A stretch of 64,000 bases of DNA from Methylobacillus methanolivorans (GCF_044751345.1 NZ_JBIWXY010000002.1:186001-250000), one strand, 5' to 3'; numbered from the stretch's first letter, positions 34,486-44,179 are shown. Translations and numbers: made by a program. The notes: generated by a model from the letters alone, not told the origin.

Positions 34486-34767
34486 ATGAAAAGAACCCTA
34501 TGTTTAAGTCTCGCTACTGCCTTGCTTGCTGGGATGGCGTTCAGTACCCAGGCCGCAGAAGAAGAGTTTTACGGTGTGATTGAAAGCCGTCCACAAACTG
34601 CTATCGGTACTTGGGTGGTTTCAGGGCGTAAGCTGGATGTGACCAAAAAGACCGAGCTTGAAGAAAAACATGGCCCGCTGGTTGTTGGTGCGTGTGTCGA
34701 GGTTGAAATTGAAGACGGCTTGGTGGAAGAAATCGAAACCAAGAAAAAGGAAAAGTGTGCCAAGTAG
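34486..34767 (+). CDS. Small secreted protein with DUF5666-like OB domain
   Basis: 93 residues from the ATG at 34486, with GGAG 8 nt upstream; the longer frame from 34417 lacks support. A signal peptide MKRTLCLSLATALLAGMAFS ends in TQAA. The mature part has one small beta-barrel-like unit: EEFYGVIESRPQTAIGTWVV, SGRKLDVTKKTELEEKHGPL, VVGACVEVEIEDGL. This resembles DUF5666 or YdeI-type OB folds, and it ends in a lysine-rich tail. The protein is presumably periplasmic. Its function is unknown. It lies 83 nt after the GGDEF-EAL gene on the same strand. Confidence 0.72.
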   Translation: MKRTLCLSLATALLAGMAFSTQAAEEEFYGVIESRPQTAIGTWVVSGRKLDVTKKTELEEKHGPLVVGACVEVEIEDGLVEEIETKKKEKCAK

Positions 34768-35060
34768 CACAATGTTGCCTACCAACATTGTATAAATCAC
34801 CAGTCATCAAGCGGGCACCTAGCGTTTATACCTTTGCGCTGTGTTGTGCGCCTGATGGCTGCGTACCCTCATGAGTTGCCAACCCTGCCAGCTATTCTAG
34901 CGACCCTATAATCCCGAATTTGCGAAATGCCGGGGTGAAAATCTGTTTGATCCATATATTGCATTGCCCTGATTAAGGATATGCTAGTCGCCATGACTGC
35001 ATGGGGCAGTCTCGTGGCCATGATGGCCAGCTTCACCATTTGTTTGAAGATTGAGCGATC

Positions 35061-36860
35061 ATGCAAGCACCTGCTTCCGCCATTGAGATTGCGCGCCAGA
35101 CCCTGATACAACTTTCCTCGCGCAAGATACCTCCCACGCCAGATAACTTTCGTATCGTTTACGACGAAATTGCTGGCGTGAAATCCATTGATCAGGCCAA
35201 TGAGTTAGCCAATGCCCTGAATGAAGTATTGCTGGTGGCTGGCGTGCAAAGCCCTAAATGCTTGGCGGCAGCGCAGGCGATCAAACAGTCTGTGGATGCT
35301 GGCAATTGGACGCGCTTCAAGGAGCAGTTAGGTAACTTGTTGCCGCAGGCTGGTGCGAAAGAGGAAGTGACTTGGCCCACGGCATTGCGGCATTTGCTCA
35401 AGCAACTGGAAGCCAGCCACAAGGGCGTGACCCTTAGCCGCAAACGTGAAGGTTTGCAGCGCCTGTTGACCAATTTTGAACAAGACCCGGCATTGCCGCA
35501 GAAAGTTCATGCCCTGGCAAGCTCTTGGGGTGCTGGCATCAGTGAGGACTTGGTGGAGGATGCACCACCATTAGATCCCACAGGTCAGCCTACATTTTCT
35601 GCGCCAACGGAAAGCGAACGTGAGCCAGCACGTGTCTACTATGCCCGTATCGCAGACCATTGGCGCAATATGCTGATGCGTACCATCAAGCTCATCGTGA
35701 TTCCCCAGCTTGCGGCATGGCCAGAAATGGCACAAAAAGCCGAAGCCTTGCTAGAGGATATTCGTATTGCCTATGCGGAAAACGATGTATTGAAGCAAGC
35801 AGAAACCCTGAAATCAGTGCTATTCACGCTGGAAATGCACGGTGACACCCAGCAGCGTACTCATGAAGGTTTGTTGCAATTGCTACGTCTGCTGACGACT
35901 AGCATGAACGAGCTAGTGATGGAGGATCAATGGCTGCATGGACAGACCATGATCGTGCAAGAACTGCTGCAAAGGCAGTTGTCGCTGGATATGCTTTATG
36001 ACGCTGAAAGTAGCCTGAAAGAGCTGATCTTCAAACAAGGGCAACTCAAGCCACGCTTGCTGGATGCACGGGACTCGATGAAGAAGATGGCGGAAGTATT
36101 TGTAGGGCGTTTGGCGGACTTGGTGGACAGCACCAATGAGTACCAGGAGAAAATCGATCATTACAAGCAGAAGATCACAGCGGCAGAAGATATTGTCGAG
36201 TTGAATGCCTTGATTGATCGCATGCTGGAAGATACACGTAGTATCAGCTTCAATATTCGTCAGTCGCGCGAGATACTCACGGAAACCCAGCAGCGGGTGA
36301 TTGAGTCTGAGCGACTAGTGCAGGAGCTGACCGCCAAGCTGGAACATGTGAATGAAGTTGCCCACGAGGATTTCCTTACCGGCACCCTGAACCGGCGAGG
36401 CATGGAGCAGGCACTTGAGCGCGAGTTTGACCGAGCCAACCGGCATGCCACGCGCCTGAGTCTGGCGATGATGGATATTGACCATTTCAAGCACTTGAAT
36501 GACCAGCTTGGACATGCCACGGGCGACAAGGCTCTGGTGCATTTATCCAAGGTGATCAAGGAGTCATTACGCAGTACCGATGTGCTGGCTCGCTATGGTG
36601 GCGAAGAGTTCATCATCATCCTGCCAGGCACCGGGGAGGCAGAAGCGGTCGAGATCATGAAGCGCGCCCAGCGTGACCTCACACGTAATTTCTTCATGCT
36701 CAATAATGAGCGCGTGCTCATCACCTTCAGTGCCGGTGTGGCAGAGCGTGAGCAAGATGAGCTTGCCGAGGCATTATTGCCCCGGGCGGATCGGGCGCTA
36801 TATCACGCCAAGCAAGCGGGCCGTAACCTGGTCATTGGCGCAGCGGATATTGCTTCGTGA
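35061..36860 (+). CDS. Diguanylate cyclase with long N-terminal helical region
   Basis: 599 residues. The C-terminal GGDEF domain (~435-595) is complete: EDFLTGTLNRRGMEQALERE, MMDIDHFKHLNDQLGHATGD, and RYGGEEFIIILPGTGEAEA with GGEEF at 513-517. RSTD five residues before it is a product-inhibition I-site. The first ~430 residues are mostly helical, with a coiled-coil-like stretch (EYQEKIDHYKQKITAAEDIV, then IRQSREILTETQQRVIESER). No membrane segment or known sensor domain was recognised. It should make c-di-GMP; the input signal is unknown. The 293 nt before it hold no recognised feature. Confidence 0.9.
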   Translation: MQAPASAIEIARQTLIQLSSRKIPPTPDNFRIVYDEIAGVKSIDQANELANALNEVLLVAGVQSPKCLAAAQAIKQSVDAGNWTRFKEQLGNLLPQAGAKEEVTWPTALRHLLKQLEASHKGVTLSRKREGLQRLLTNFEQDPALPQKVHALASSWGAGISEDLVEDAPPLDPTGQPTFSAPTESEREPARVYYARIADHWRNMLMRTIKLIVIPQLAAWPEMAQKAEALLEDIRIAYAENDVLKQAETLKSVLFTLEMHGDTQQRTHEGLLQLLRLLTTSMNELVMEDQWLHGQTMIVQELLQRQLSLDMLYDAESSLKELIFKQGQLKPRLLDARDSMKKMAEVFVGRLADLVDSTNEYQEKIDHYKQKITAAEDIVELNALIDRMLEDTRSISFNIRQSREILTETQQRVIESERLVQELTAKLEHVNEVAHEDFLTGTLNRRGMEQALEREFDRANRHATRLSLAMMDIDHFKHLNDQLGHATGDKALVHLSKVIKESLRSTDVLARYGGEEFIIILPGTGEAEAVEIMKRAQRDLTRNFFMLNNERVLITFSAGVAEREQDELAEALLPRADRALYHAKQAGRNLVIGAADIAS

Positions 36861-37023
36861 TGTGCACTGGACATGATCTACGTGGCTTTGCTATGACGCT
36901 GCTGGCATAGACTCTGCATGCATCACGCATGGTCGCTGGTGCATGGCTATGCTAGCATCATGGGACTTCTCCATGGCCGTATCATCGTGGTGCCTTCATT
37001 TGTTAATAACCTGACATACGCTA

Positions 37024-37386
37024 TTGATTACACTTAAACGCCTGAAGTACCTCGCACTGGGCATGCTGATCCTCTTGATTGCTGGCATTTTTATTGGCGG
37101 TGAAGCGCCTGGGGCCGGGTCTCTATTCCCTCCGCCTTGGGATAAAGTGGTGCATTTCTTCGCTTTTGGCACTATCGGGGTGCTCACCGGGCTGGCTTTT
37201 GTCAGGCTGCCTTTGTTAGCGGTATGGATCATCGTGGTGACATTGGGTGCCGCAGATGAATTGCATCAGCTGTTTATCGAAGGGCGGCAAGCTGGCCTGG
37301 ATGATTTGGTTGCGGATGCCTTGGGGGGGCTGGCTGCTTTGCCGGTGATAGTCTTGTTAAGGCGCTGGTTGAACCGGTATTTCTGA
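37024..37386 (+). CDS. VanZ-like family membrane protein
   Basis: 120 residues with about four hydrophobic segments. VanZ-family features are PPWDKVVHFFAFGTIGVLTG, then LGAADELHQLFIEGRQAGLD and DLVADALGGLAALPVI. The frame opens with TTG (MITLKRLKYLALGMLILLIA); no ATG occurs before the first membrane segment, so TTG is accepted. The family is named after a teicoplanin-resistance gene, but most members in proteobacteria have no known role and are often found near surface polysaccharide genes. Confidence 0.82.
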   Translation: MITLKRLKYLALGMLILLIAGIFIGGEAPGAGSLFPPPWDKVVHFFAFGTIGVLTGLAFVRLPLLAVWIIVVTLGAADELHQLFIEGRQAGLDDLVADALGGLAALPVIVLLRRWLNRYF

Positions 37387-37452
37387 GCGCTGTTACAGCG
37401 AAAGTGGATTGCCGTGATGTCATGAATCCGGCGCATTCTTTACAATAGCAGC

Positions 37453-38685
37453 ATGTCTTCTGCTGCTTCTTTCCCGTTACGCAATATTGCGTTCCTCAAA
37501 TTACTGGCTTTCCGCGTCAGCATCACGTTTTCTTACCAGATTATGGCCGTGGTGGTGGGCTGGCATATCTACCAGATGACGCGTGATCCTTTGTCACTCG
37601 GCCTAATTGGCTTGGCCGAGGTGATTCCCTATTTTTGCACGGCACTGTTTGCTGGCTATGCGGTTGATCATTATTCACGTCGTATGTTTGGCGTCATGGC
37701 GAGCGTGGTGCTGGTGGTCAATGCCTTGGTGTTAGCCGCCATTGCGGCAGGGTGGTGGCTGCATCCGGGAGAGTCATCGCTGTTTATCTACTTTTCGATC
37801 GCCTGCGTTGGCTTTGCCCGCGCATTTATCGGCCCGTCTTATAGTGCCTTGTTTGCGCTGGTATTGCAGCGTCAGCAATTTGCGCGAGCAGCGAGCATAG
37901 GCAGTTCCGTACTGCAAACTGGGCTGGTGCTAGGCCCCGCTATCGGTGGCGGCATGATTGCGCTGGCTGGTATCAGCGCGGCATATGCCTGTTCCGCAGT
38001 CTTTGCTGGGATTGCTGTGTGCGCCATGCTGAGTTTGAAAGTCAAGGAACCAGTCGTTGAACACAGTGCGCCAGTATTTGCTAGCATCGCCCAGGGTTTA
38101 CGTTTTGTCTTCAGCAACCAGGTGATGCTGGGAGCGCAAGCGTTGGATATGTTTGCCGTGTTGTTTGGTGGTGCGGTGGCCATGTTGCCGATGTTTATTC
38201 ACGATGTATTTCAGCATGGGCCGGAAGGGTTGGGGATATTACGCGCTGCGCCTGCCGTTGGCGGCATTGCCACCGGCATCTGGCTCACGCATCATCCCAT
38301 TAATCGTCGTGCTGGCAGGATATTGCTGATAGCGGTGGCCGGGTTTGGGCTGAGCATCATTGCCTTTGCCCTGAGTGGGAGTTTTTGGCTTGCTGCTTTC
38401 CTGTTGTTGCTGTCGGGTATTTGCGATGGCGTGTCGGTGGTAGTGCGTACTACCATCATGCAATTGGTAACGCCAGATGACATGCGTGGGCGCGTGTCCG
38501 CGATTAATGGCATCTTTATTGGTTCTTCCAATGAGTTGGGCGCATTCGAGTCGGGCATTGCGGCGAGGCTGATGGGCCTAGTGCCATCGGTGATCTTTGG
38601 CGGTGCCATGACGATGGCGGTCGTGGGGATAGTGGCGCGTTTTGCGCCCAGGTTACGCCGCCTCAATATGCGCGACCTGCATTGA
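37453..38685 (+). CDS. MFS transporter (MFS_3 / EntS-like)
   Basis: 410 residues with about 12 membrane segments. It starts FPLRNIAFLKLLAFRVSITF, followed by VVGWHIYQMTRDPLSLGLIG, LAEVIPYFCTALFAGYAVDH and YSRR, the MFS_3 pattern with the conserved basic loop between helices 2 and 3. Late in the protein, RTTIMQLVTPDDMRGRVSAI and NGIFIGSSNELGAFESGI are typical of EntS-like exporters. The substrate is unknown. The gene ends 25 nt before the convergent lysR gene, with no obvious terminator between them. Confidence 0.85.
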   Translation: MSSAASFPLRNIAFLKLLAFRVSITFSYQIMAVVVGWHIYQMTRDPLSLGLIGLAEVIPYFCTALFAGYAVDHYSRRMFGVMASVVLVVNALVLAAIAAGWWLHPGESSLFIYFSIACVGFARAFIGPSYSALFALVLQRQQFARAASIGSSVLQTGLVLGPAIGGGMIALAGISAAYACSAVFAGIAVCAMLSLKVKEPVVEHSAPVFASIAQGLRFVFSNQVMLGAQALDMFAVLFGGAVAMLPMFIHDVFQHGPEGLGILRAAPAVGGIATGIWLTHHPINRRAGRILLIAVAGFGLSIIAFALSGSFWLAAFLLLLSGICDGVSVVVRTTIMQLVTPDDMRGRVSAINGIFIGSSNELGAFESGIAARLMGLVPSVIFGGAMTMAVVGIVARFAPRLRRLNMRDLH

Positions 38686-38710
38686 GGGCGCCCAAACACC
38701 TATTGGCTTG

Positions 38711-39625
38711 TTAGCGCAGCGTGGGGAAATAAGCCGGGTCGCTGAGTGCCTGCACCAGTGCATCGTAAATCAGGCGGATACGTTCCGGTACCGGGCCACG
38801 ACGTGGGCGGTAGATATTCAAGTCCCAGCCCGGGGCAGCAAATTCATCCAGCACGCTGACTAGCTCACCTGATCTCAGTTGCGGCATCACCAATGGTGCG
38901 CCAATCTGGGCAAAACCTACACCATTCAGCACCAGTGAAACCTCGCTGTCGGAATCATCAATAATGAAGCTGGTGTGCTGAGGATTAATCTGCTGGCCGT
39001 CGGCAAAGAACCAGGGCCAATGCTTGCCGCTACTTTTGTCGACGAGGGCAATGGTGGGTAATTGGTGCAGGTCTTCCAATGTTTGGGGTTTGCCAACTTT
39101 TGCCACTAGCTCTGGCGTGGCAACGATGAGGAACGATACCTTGGCCAGCACGCGCGCCACGAAGCTGCTATCGCGCAGGAAGCCAACCCGTACCCCAATA
39201 TCAATCTGTTGTTCTACCACATCGCTATGCATGTCCGAGAGGCGCAGGTCGATGGTGATCTGGGGATGCTCTTTTGCAATCTTGCTGAGGATAGGCTGTA
39301 GGAAATGCTTGCCCATCACCACGGGGGCGGTGATGCGCACAACGCCACCGATCTCTTGCTCCTGTCGTTTGCCGCTGGTGATGAATAAATCATCCACGCT
39401 GCTGATGGCGTCGCGTCCGCGTAAAGCCAGTTGCTCGCCAAACTCGGTAATGCGGATTTGCCGCGTATTGCGGTAGAACAAGGGCTCACCAAGTAGGGAT
39501 TCCAGTTCCTTGATCGCTCGCGTGACGGCTTGCGGCGAGATGCCTAGCCTGGCTGCTGCTTCCTTGAAACTGGAGGCTTCTGCCGTCGTGCAAAAGATGC
39601 GCATCATTTCCAGCCGATTGAGCAT
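38711..39625 (-). CDS. LysR-family transcriptional regulator (divergent from iorAB)
   Basis: 304 residues. The DNA-binding region (about 1-60) reads MLNRLEMMRIFCTTAEASSF, then KEAAARLGISPQAVTRAIKE and LESLLGEPLFYRNTRQIRIT. The effector domain begins VVRITAPVVMGKHFLQPILS. The gene is divergent from the molybdenum hydroxylase genes, with ~180 nt between and an inverted repeat 32 nt upstream of its start, so it most likely controls the iorA-iorB-xdhC operon. The inducer is not known. Confidence 0.9.
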   Translation of the reverse strand: MLNRLEMMRIFCTTAEASSFKEAAARLGISPQAVTRAIKELESLLGEPLFYRNTRQIRITEFGEQLALRGRDAISSVDDLFITSGKRQEQEIGGVVRITAPVVMGKHFLQPILSKIAKEHPQITIDLRLSDMHSDVVEQQIDIGVRVGFLRDSSFVARVLAKVSFLIVATPELVAKVGKPQTLEDLHQLPTIALVDKSSGKHWPWFFADGQQINPQHTSFIIDDSDSEVSLVLNGVGFAQIGAPLVMPQLRSGELVSVLDEFAAPGWDLNIYRPRRGPVPERIRLIYDALVQALSDPAYFPTLR

Positions 39626-39656
39626 AACAAATCCCGGTGAGTGTCCAAGGTTAATT

Positions 39657-39673
39657 ATTCCACAAAGTGGAAT
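39657..39673. promoter_or_regulatory. Inverted repeat in the lysR-iorA intergenic region
   Basis: ATTCCAC (39657-39663), AAA, GTGGAAT (39667-39673), a perfect 7-bp palindrome that also satisfies the LysR T-N11-A pattern. It is the best candidate binding site for the divergent LysR regulator. Confidence 0.5.
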
Positions 39674-39804
39674 TCTAAAATAAATATATTTCCATTTATA
39701 GAAAAGGGGAATTTCAGCATACTCGACGCATCCTATTGATAGTAAACGATATATTTATTTATATATAGCGTTTGCCAGCTTCAGAAAATAAGAAAGGAAA
39801 TTTC

Positions 39805-40266
39805 ATGGTTACGCTGGATATTAATGGCAAACGTCAGCAACTTGATGTGCCAGATGACATGCCCTTGTTGTGGGCCATACGCGATGTGGCGCAATTGACC
39901 GGGACCAAGTTTGGCTGTGGCATGGCGCTGTGTGGTGCATGCACTGTGCATTTGGATAATGAGCCAGTGCGTGCTTGTGTCACGCCGATATCGGCAGCGG
40001 CAGGCAAGCGCATCACCACCGTGGAAGCCGTGAACGAAGATAAGGTGGGCAAGGCGGTACAGGCTGCCTGGCTGGAGCTCGGTGTCGCGCAGTGTGGTTA
40101 TTGCCAGGCTGGCCAGATCATGTCTGCCACCGCACTGTTGCGTAGTACACCTAACCCCACTGATGACGAAATTGATGAAGCCATGAGCGGTAATATCTGC
40201 CGTTGCGGTACCTATCCGCGCATTCGTGCCGCGATCAAGCACGCAGCCAAGGAGGGTGCAAAGTGA
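39805..40266 (+). CDS. Molybdenum hydroxylase small [2Fe-2S] subunit (IorA-like)
   Basis: 153 residues from the ATG at 39805 (MVTLDINGKRQQLDVPDDMP), with AAGGAA upstream. Two [2Fe-2S] clusters are expected: plant ferredoxin type in FGCGMALCGACTVHLDNEPV and the four-helix type in QCGYCQAGQIMSA with CRCGTYPRIRAA. This is the small subunit of two-subunit xanthine dehydrogenase-family enzymes such as isoquinoline 1-oxidoreductase, which hydroxylate N-heterocycles or oxidise aldehydes. The stop overlaps the large-subunit start (GTGA), so the two are translationally coupled. The physiological substrate is unknown. Confidence 0.9.
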   Translation: MVTLDINGKRQQLDVPDDMPLLWAIRDVAQLTGTKFGCGMALCGACTVHLDNEPVRACVTPISAAAGKRITTVEAVNEDKVGKAVQAAWLELGVAQCGYCQAGQIMSATALLRSTPNPTDDEIDEAMSGNICRCGTYPRIRAAIKHAAKEGAK

Positions 40267-42563
40267 GCGAGACATTGATGGTGGATTTGCCCGACCTTGG
40301 CCGCCGACGCCTGTTGAAGGGCATGGGGATTATTGGCGGGTTGGCGTTGACAATAGGCGTTAATGGCTTGGTGCGAGCTGCGGTGGAGGAGCCTAAGAAA
40401 TACGGTGGCGATGCCATGCCAGGGGGCCTGAAGGAGGATGTGCTGGTATTTGTCTCTATCGGCACCGATGGCATCGTCAACATCGTGGCGCACCGTTCAG
40501 AAATGGGCCAAGGTGTGCGTACCAGCTTGCCATTAGTGGTTGCTGACGAAATGGAAGCGGATTGGGCGCGGGTTAACGTGGTGCAGGCCGAGGGTAACGA
40601 GGCGCGCTACGGCAACCAGAACACCGATGGTTCGCGTAGCATGCGCCACCATTTCGAGCCTATGCGTCGCATCGGCGCGACGGCACGCATGATGCTGGAA
40701 GCGGCGGCTGCCGTCACCTGGGGCGTGCCGGTGAGCGAAGTGCAGGCCAAGCAACATCAAGTCATCCACAAGCCCAGCGGCAAGACGCTGGGTTATGGCG
40801 AGCTGGCAACGGCAGCGTCCAAGATACCTGTGCCTAGCAAGGAGCAACTCAAGCTCAAGCCTGCGTCGGAATTCCGTTATATCGGCAAGCAGAACACCCG
40901 CAATATTGATGGCCAGAAGATCGTGACGGGTGCTACGCATTACGGTATTGATACCCGCCTGGATGGCATGCTGTATGCCGTGGTGGCCAGGCCACCTGTC
41001 TTTGGTGGCAAGGTTAAAGCATTTGATGCCAGTGCTGCGCTCAAGGTGCCGGGCGTGGTCAAGGTTATCGAGCTGCAAAGCAGCAATTTGCCGCCACTGT
41101 TCCATCCGCTGGGTGGTGTTGCCGTGCTGGCAAGCAATACCTGGGCAGCCATCAAGGGACGCGAAGCACTGAAGATAGAGTGGGATCACGGTGCAAATGC
41201 CAGCTATGACTCTGCGGCTTTCCGCAAGACGCTGGAAGAAGCTGCGCGCAAGCCTGCCAAGGCGGTGCGTAACAACGGCGATGCCGTGGGCGTGCTGGCC
41301 AAGGCCAAGCAAACATTTGCAGCGGAGTATTACCAACCGCATATTGCCCACAGTACTATGGAGCCGCCAGCCGCGACGGTTCGCATCACCAATGGCAAGT
41401 GCGAGGCCTGGGCCTGTGTGCAGGACCCGCAGGCGACGGTGAATGCCGTGGCAGGCCATCTGGGCTTTAAGCCTGAGAATGTCCGCGTCAATGTCACCCT
41501 GCTCGGTGGCGGTTTTGGCCGCAAATCCAAGCCGGATTTCGTCGTCGAGGCTGCATTGCTGTCGCAGGCCATGGATGGCAAGCCGGTCAAGGTCACCTGG
41601 ACGCGCGAGGATGACCTGCATCACGATTATTTCCATACCGTGTCACTCGAACGCATTGAGAGCGCGCTGGATGCCAAGGGCATGCCGACCGCATGGCTGC
41701 ATCGCACTACCGCGCCTACCATTGCCTCAACTTTTGCCGAAAATGCCAAGGGAGGTGCACCGTTCGAGTTGGGCATGGGGGCCGTGAACCTGCCATTCAA
41801 TATCCCCAATATGCGCGTCGAAAGCCCGGAAGTGCCCGCGCATACGCGTATAGGCTGGTTTCGTTCGGTATCCAACATCCCGCATGCTTTTGCGACCGAA
41901 TCATTCATCGCGGAATTGGCACACAAGGCAAAGCGCGATCATCGTGATTACTTGCTGGATTTACTCGGCCCTGCGCGCAAGGTTAATCCAGACAGTATTT
42001 CCGATAGCTGGAACTATGGCGAATCCCCAGAGCGTTACCCGCTGGATATTGGCCGTATGCGTCACGTTGTTGAGCTGGCGACACAGAAAGCTGGCTGGGG
42101 GCGCAAGCTGCCCAAGGGACATGGTTTGGGGCTGGCATTTTGCTATAGCTTCGTGACTTATGTCGCGGCCGTGGTTGAAGTTGTGGTGGGCGATAACGGC
42201 GAGATCAGCATCCCGCGCGTAGATATCGCCGTGGATTGTGGTCCCCAGGTCAACCCTGACCGTATCCGTTCGCAAGCCGAGGGCGCGTGCATTATGGGTG
42301 CCAGCCTGACGCTGACCGGCGAGATCAGCTTCAAGAACGGCGCGGCGCAGCAAAGCAATTTCCATGAATATCAGGTGATGCGGATAGACGAAGCGCCACG
42401 TGAGATTCATGTGCACCTGGTTGAGCACAAGCTGGATGTGCCACTAGGCGGGATTGGTGAGCCTGTGACGCCGACCATGGCCCCCGCCATCTGCAACGCC
42501 ATTTTTGCGGCAACAGGCAAGCGTATCCGCAGCTTGCCTATCCGTGATCAGTTGAAGGCCTAA
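40263..42563 (+). CDS. Molybdenum hydroxylase large subunit (IorB-like, Tat signal)
   Basis: 766 residues from the GTG at 40263, overlapping the small-subunit stop. The N-terminus has a twin-arginine signal (LGRRRLLKGMGIIGGLALTI), so the complex is probably exported folded to the periplasm. Molybdopterin-cytosine-dinucleotide domains follow: SIGTDGIVNIVAHRSEMGQG, TLLGGGFGRKSKPDFVVEAA, YQPHIAHSTMEPPAATVRIT, and near the end VPLGGIGEPVTPTMAPAICN with the catalytic-glutamate region GEPVTPTM. It belongs to the single-chain large subunits of IorAB-type aldehyde or N-heterocycle oxidoreductases. The electron acceptor is likely a cytochrome. Confidence 0.9.
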   Translation: MSETLMVDLPDLGRRRLLKGMGIIGGLALTIGVNGLVRAAVEEPKKYGGDAMPGGLKEDVLVFVSIGTDGIVNIVAHRSEMGQGVRTSLPLVVADEMEADWARVNVVQAEGNEARYGNQNTDGSRSMRHHFEPMRRIGATARMMLEAAAAVTWGVPVSEVQAKQHQVIHKPSGKTLGYGELATAASKIPVPSKEQLKLKPASEFRYIGKQNTRNIDGQKIVTGATHYGIDTRLDGMLYAVVARPPVFGGKVKAFDASAALKVPGVVKVIELQSSNLPPLFHPLGGVAVLASNTWAAIKGREALKIEWDHGANASYDSAAFRKTLEEAARKPAKAVRNNGDAVGVLAKAKQTFAAEYYQPHIAHSTMEPPAATVRITNGKCEAWACVQDPQATVNAVAGHLGFKPENVRVNVTLLGGGFGRKSKPDFVVEAALLSQAMDGKPVKVTWTREDDLHHDYFHTVSLERIESALDAKGMPTAWLHRTTAPTIASTFAENAKGGAPFELGMGAVNLPFNIPNMRVESPEVPAHTRIGWFRSVSNIPHAFATESFIAELAHKAKRDHRDYLLDLLGPARKVNPDSISDSWNYGESPERYPLDIGRMRHVVELATQKAGWGRKLPKGHGLGLAFCYSFVTYVAAVVEVVVGDNGEISIPRVDIAVDCGPQVNPDRIRSQAEGACIMGASLTLTGEISFKNGAAQQSNFHEYQVMRIDEAPREIHVHLVEHKLDVPLGGIGEPVTPTMAPAICNAIFAATGKRIRSLPIRDQLKA

Positions 42564-42566
42564 ATC

Positions 42567-43571
42567 GTGCACGCACCCGAGCAGGAAGTCCTGGAGCATG
42601 CCCTGGCGTGGTTACGCGCAGGGCATCGCGTGCATTTATGTACCGTAGTGCGCACCTGGGGCTCATCCCCACGTTTGCCTGGTGCCATGCTCGCCTTACG
42701 TGATGATGGGCAGTTATTGGGCTCGGTCTCTGGTGGGTGTATTGAGGATGAGTTGATTGATCGCGCCCGCGAGGGCCGCCTGCCCGCAGTGAATGGCTTG
42801 CTTGAGTATGGCGTGAGTCGTGATGAGGCGCAGCGATATGGCATTCCGTGTGGAGGCCGCTTGCAGATTTTTGTCGAGCAATTGCAAGAGGCTGAGCAGG
42901 TGCTGCCTATTCTCGAGAGCCTGCAACAACGCAGGCTGATCCGTCGCTCTGTGCGCCTGGGTACTAACGAAGTGGTGTTGGGCGAAGCCATGCCAGGCGC
43001 AGTGGCTTGCCTGGAAGATGACTGGTTTCACCATTATTTCGGCCCGCAGTGGCGTTTGCTTATTATTGGTGCTAACCAGCTTGGCGCCATGCTCGCCAGC
43101 ATGGCACAAGCCTTGGAGTTCAATGTGCTGCTGTGTGATCCGCGTGAGGAAATCCGGGCACAGTGGCAGGTGGCTGGTGTGCAATGGTGCGAGGGGATGC
43201 CGGATGACGTGGTGCTGGAGATCGCGCCTGATGCGTATACAGCGATTGTGGCTGTCACGCACGATCCCAAGCTGGATGACATGGCTTTGTTGGAGGCCTT
43301 GCGTTCAGAAGCCTTCTACGTGGGTGCCTTGGGTTCCAAGCTCAACCAGGAAAAGCGGCGTGAACGCATGCGCATGTTTGACCTCAATGACGAGGAAATT
43401 GGCCGCCTTCATGGCCCGGTCGGCTTGCCTATTGGTAGCCGCACTCCGGCTGAAATTGCGGTGGCTATCCTCGCCGAAATCATCCAGATCCGTTCGCAAC
43501 AACGTGCCGCGGCGTTGGCTAGCCAATCGATAGCCCATGCCTTATCCAGCAACAATGCTTGCGCGAGTTGA
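42567..43571 (+). CDS. XdhC-family molybdenum cofactor maturation protein
   Basis: 334 residues starting with GTG 3 nt after the large-subunit stop. The XdhC/CoxI N-terminal part (HLCTVVRTWGSSPRLPGAML, then GSVSGGCIEDELIDRAREG) is followed by a C-terminal Rossmann domain (LLIIGANQLGAMLASMAQAL, then AYTAIVAVTHDPKLDDMALL, AFYVGALGSKLNQEKRRERM). XdhC proteins protect and sulfurate the molybdenum cofactor and insert it into xanthine dehydrogenase-family enzymes. It completes the iorA-iorB-xdhC operon. Confidence 0.88.
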   Translation: MHAPEQEVLEHALAWLRAGHRVHLCTVVRTWGSSPRLPGAMLALRDDGQLLGSVSGGCIEDELIDRAREGRLPAVNGLLEYGVSRDEAQRYGIPCGGRLQIFVEQLQEAEQVLPILESLQQRRLIRRSVRLGTNEVVLGEAMPGAVACLEDDWFHHYFGPQWRLLIIGANQLGAMLASMAQALEFNVLLCDPREEIRAQWQVAGVQWCEGMPDDVVLEIAPDAYTAIVAVTHDPKLDDMALLEALRSEAFYVGALGSKLNQEKRRERMRMFDLNDEEIGRLHGPVGLPIGSRTPAEIAVAILAEIIQIRSQQRAAALASQSIAHALSSNNACAS

Positions 43572-43593
43572 GTAGTACCTAACTACGCCACGT

Positions 43594-44178
43594 CTATAAT
43601 CTTTGCAGGTCTTCCCAGGTATCCAGGTCTTGCAGGATGCCTGGATCATCACATTCCACCAGCGTGATGGCATCTACATGCTGGCGCAACACCGAGCGCG
43701 CGCCTTCATCACCTTGCAGGGTGGCCAATTCGGCATAAAAACGCTTGCTAAAGCCTACTGGGTGGCCGCGCAGGCCTTGGTATGTTGGTGCCACGATAGG
43801 CACGCCTGATGCCAGCTGTTGGGCGAGGGTGGCAATGGTTTCTGGGCGGATAAAAGGCATATCTGCCAGTGCAATCACGATGGCATCGGGTGGTGTGGCA
43901 CGGAACATGACTTGTCTCACTGCAGCGGCTAGGCTATCAGCCATTTCCTGTTGATCTGGCTCACAGGTAAGAATGTCCAGCCCAGTTTCACGCAATAGCG
44001 CTGGTAGCCTTGGGGTTTCTGCGCGCACGACGGCAAGGCTTTGCGGTAATGCTGCCAGGAGGTTTTGCGCAGCAAGCTGTGCGATTGGTAGCCCAGAGGG
44101 CAAGGGATGCAGCAGTTTGTTGCCATGCAGAAAGCGGCGGGAGTGACCCGCTGCAAGCAGGATACCAACGATATTCAT
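43594..44178 (-). CDS. MobA/MocA-like molybdenum cofactor nucleotidyltransferase
   Basis: 194 residues from the ATG at 44178 (MNIVGILLAAGHSRRFLHGN), right after the Nudix stop; the frame is open to 44241 but the extra residues do not fit. The start carries the nucleotidyltransferase motif LLAAGHSRRF-x3-NKLL. IVIALADMPFIRPETIATLA holds the metal-binding aspartate, and GLRGHPVGFSKRF is the usual downstream motif. MocA-type enzymes make molybdopterin cytosine dinucleotide, the form used by xanthine dehydrogenase-family enzymes. It lies convergent to iorAB-xdhC, consistent with serving that enzyme. Confidence 0.87.
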   Translation of the reverse strand: MNIVGILLAAGHSRRFLHGNKLLHPLPSGLPIAQLAAQNLLAALPQSLAVVRAETPRLPALLRETGLDILTCEPDQQEMADSLAAAVRQVMFRATPPDAIVIALADMPFIRPETIATLAQQLASGVPIVAPTYQGLRGHPVGFSKRFYAELATLQGDEGARSVLRQHVDAITLVECDDPGILQDLDTWEDLQRL

Positions 44179-44179
44179 G

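Noticed and set aside
39781..40275. 164-codon open frame on the minus strand over iorA
   Set aside because: It is antisense to a clear two-cluster iron-sulfur subunit and has no recognisable motif; it is a shadow frame of the GC-rich gene.
40533..41636. 367-codon open frame antisense to iorB
   Set aside because: It lies opposite the conserved molybdopterin domain and its composition (many His, Arg, Leu) is that expected of a shadow frame.
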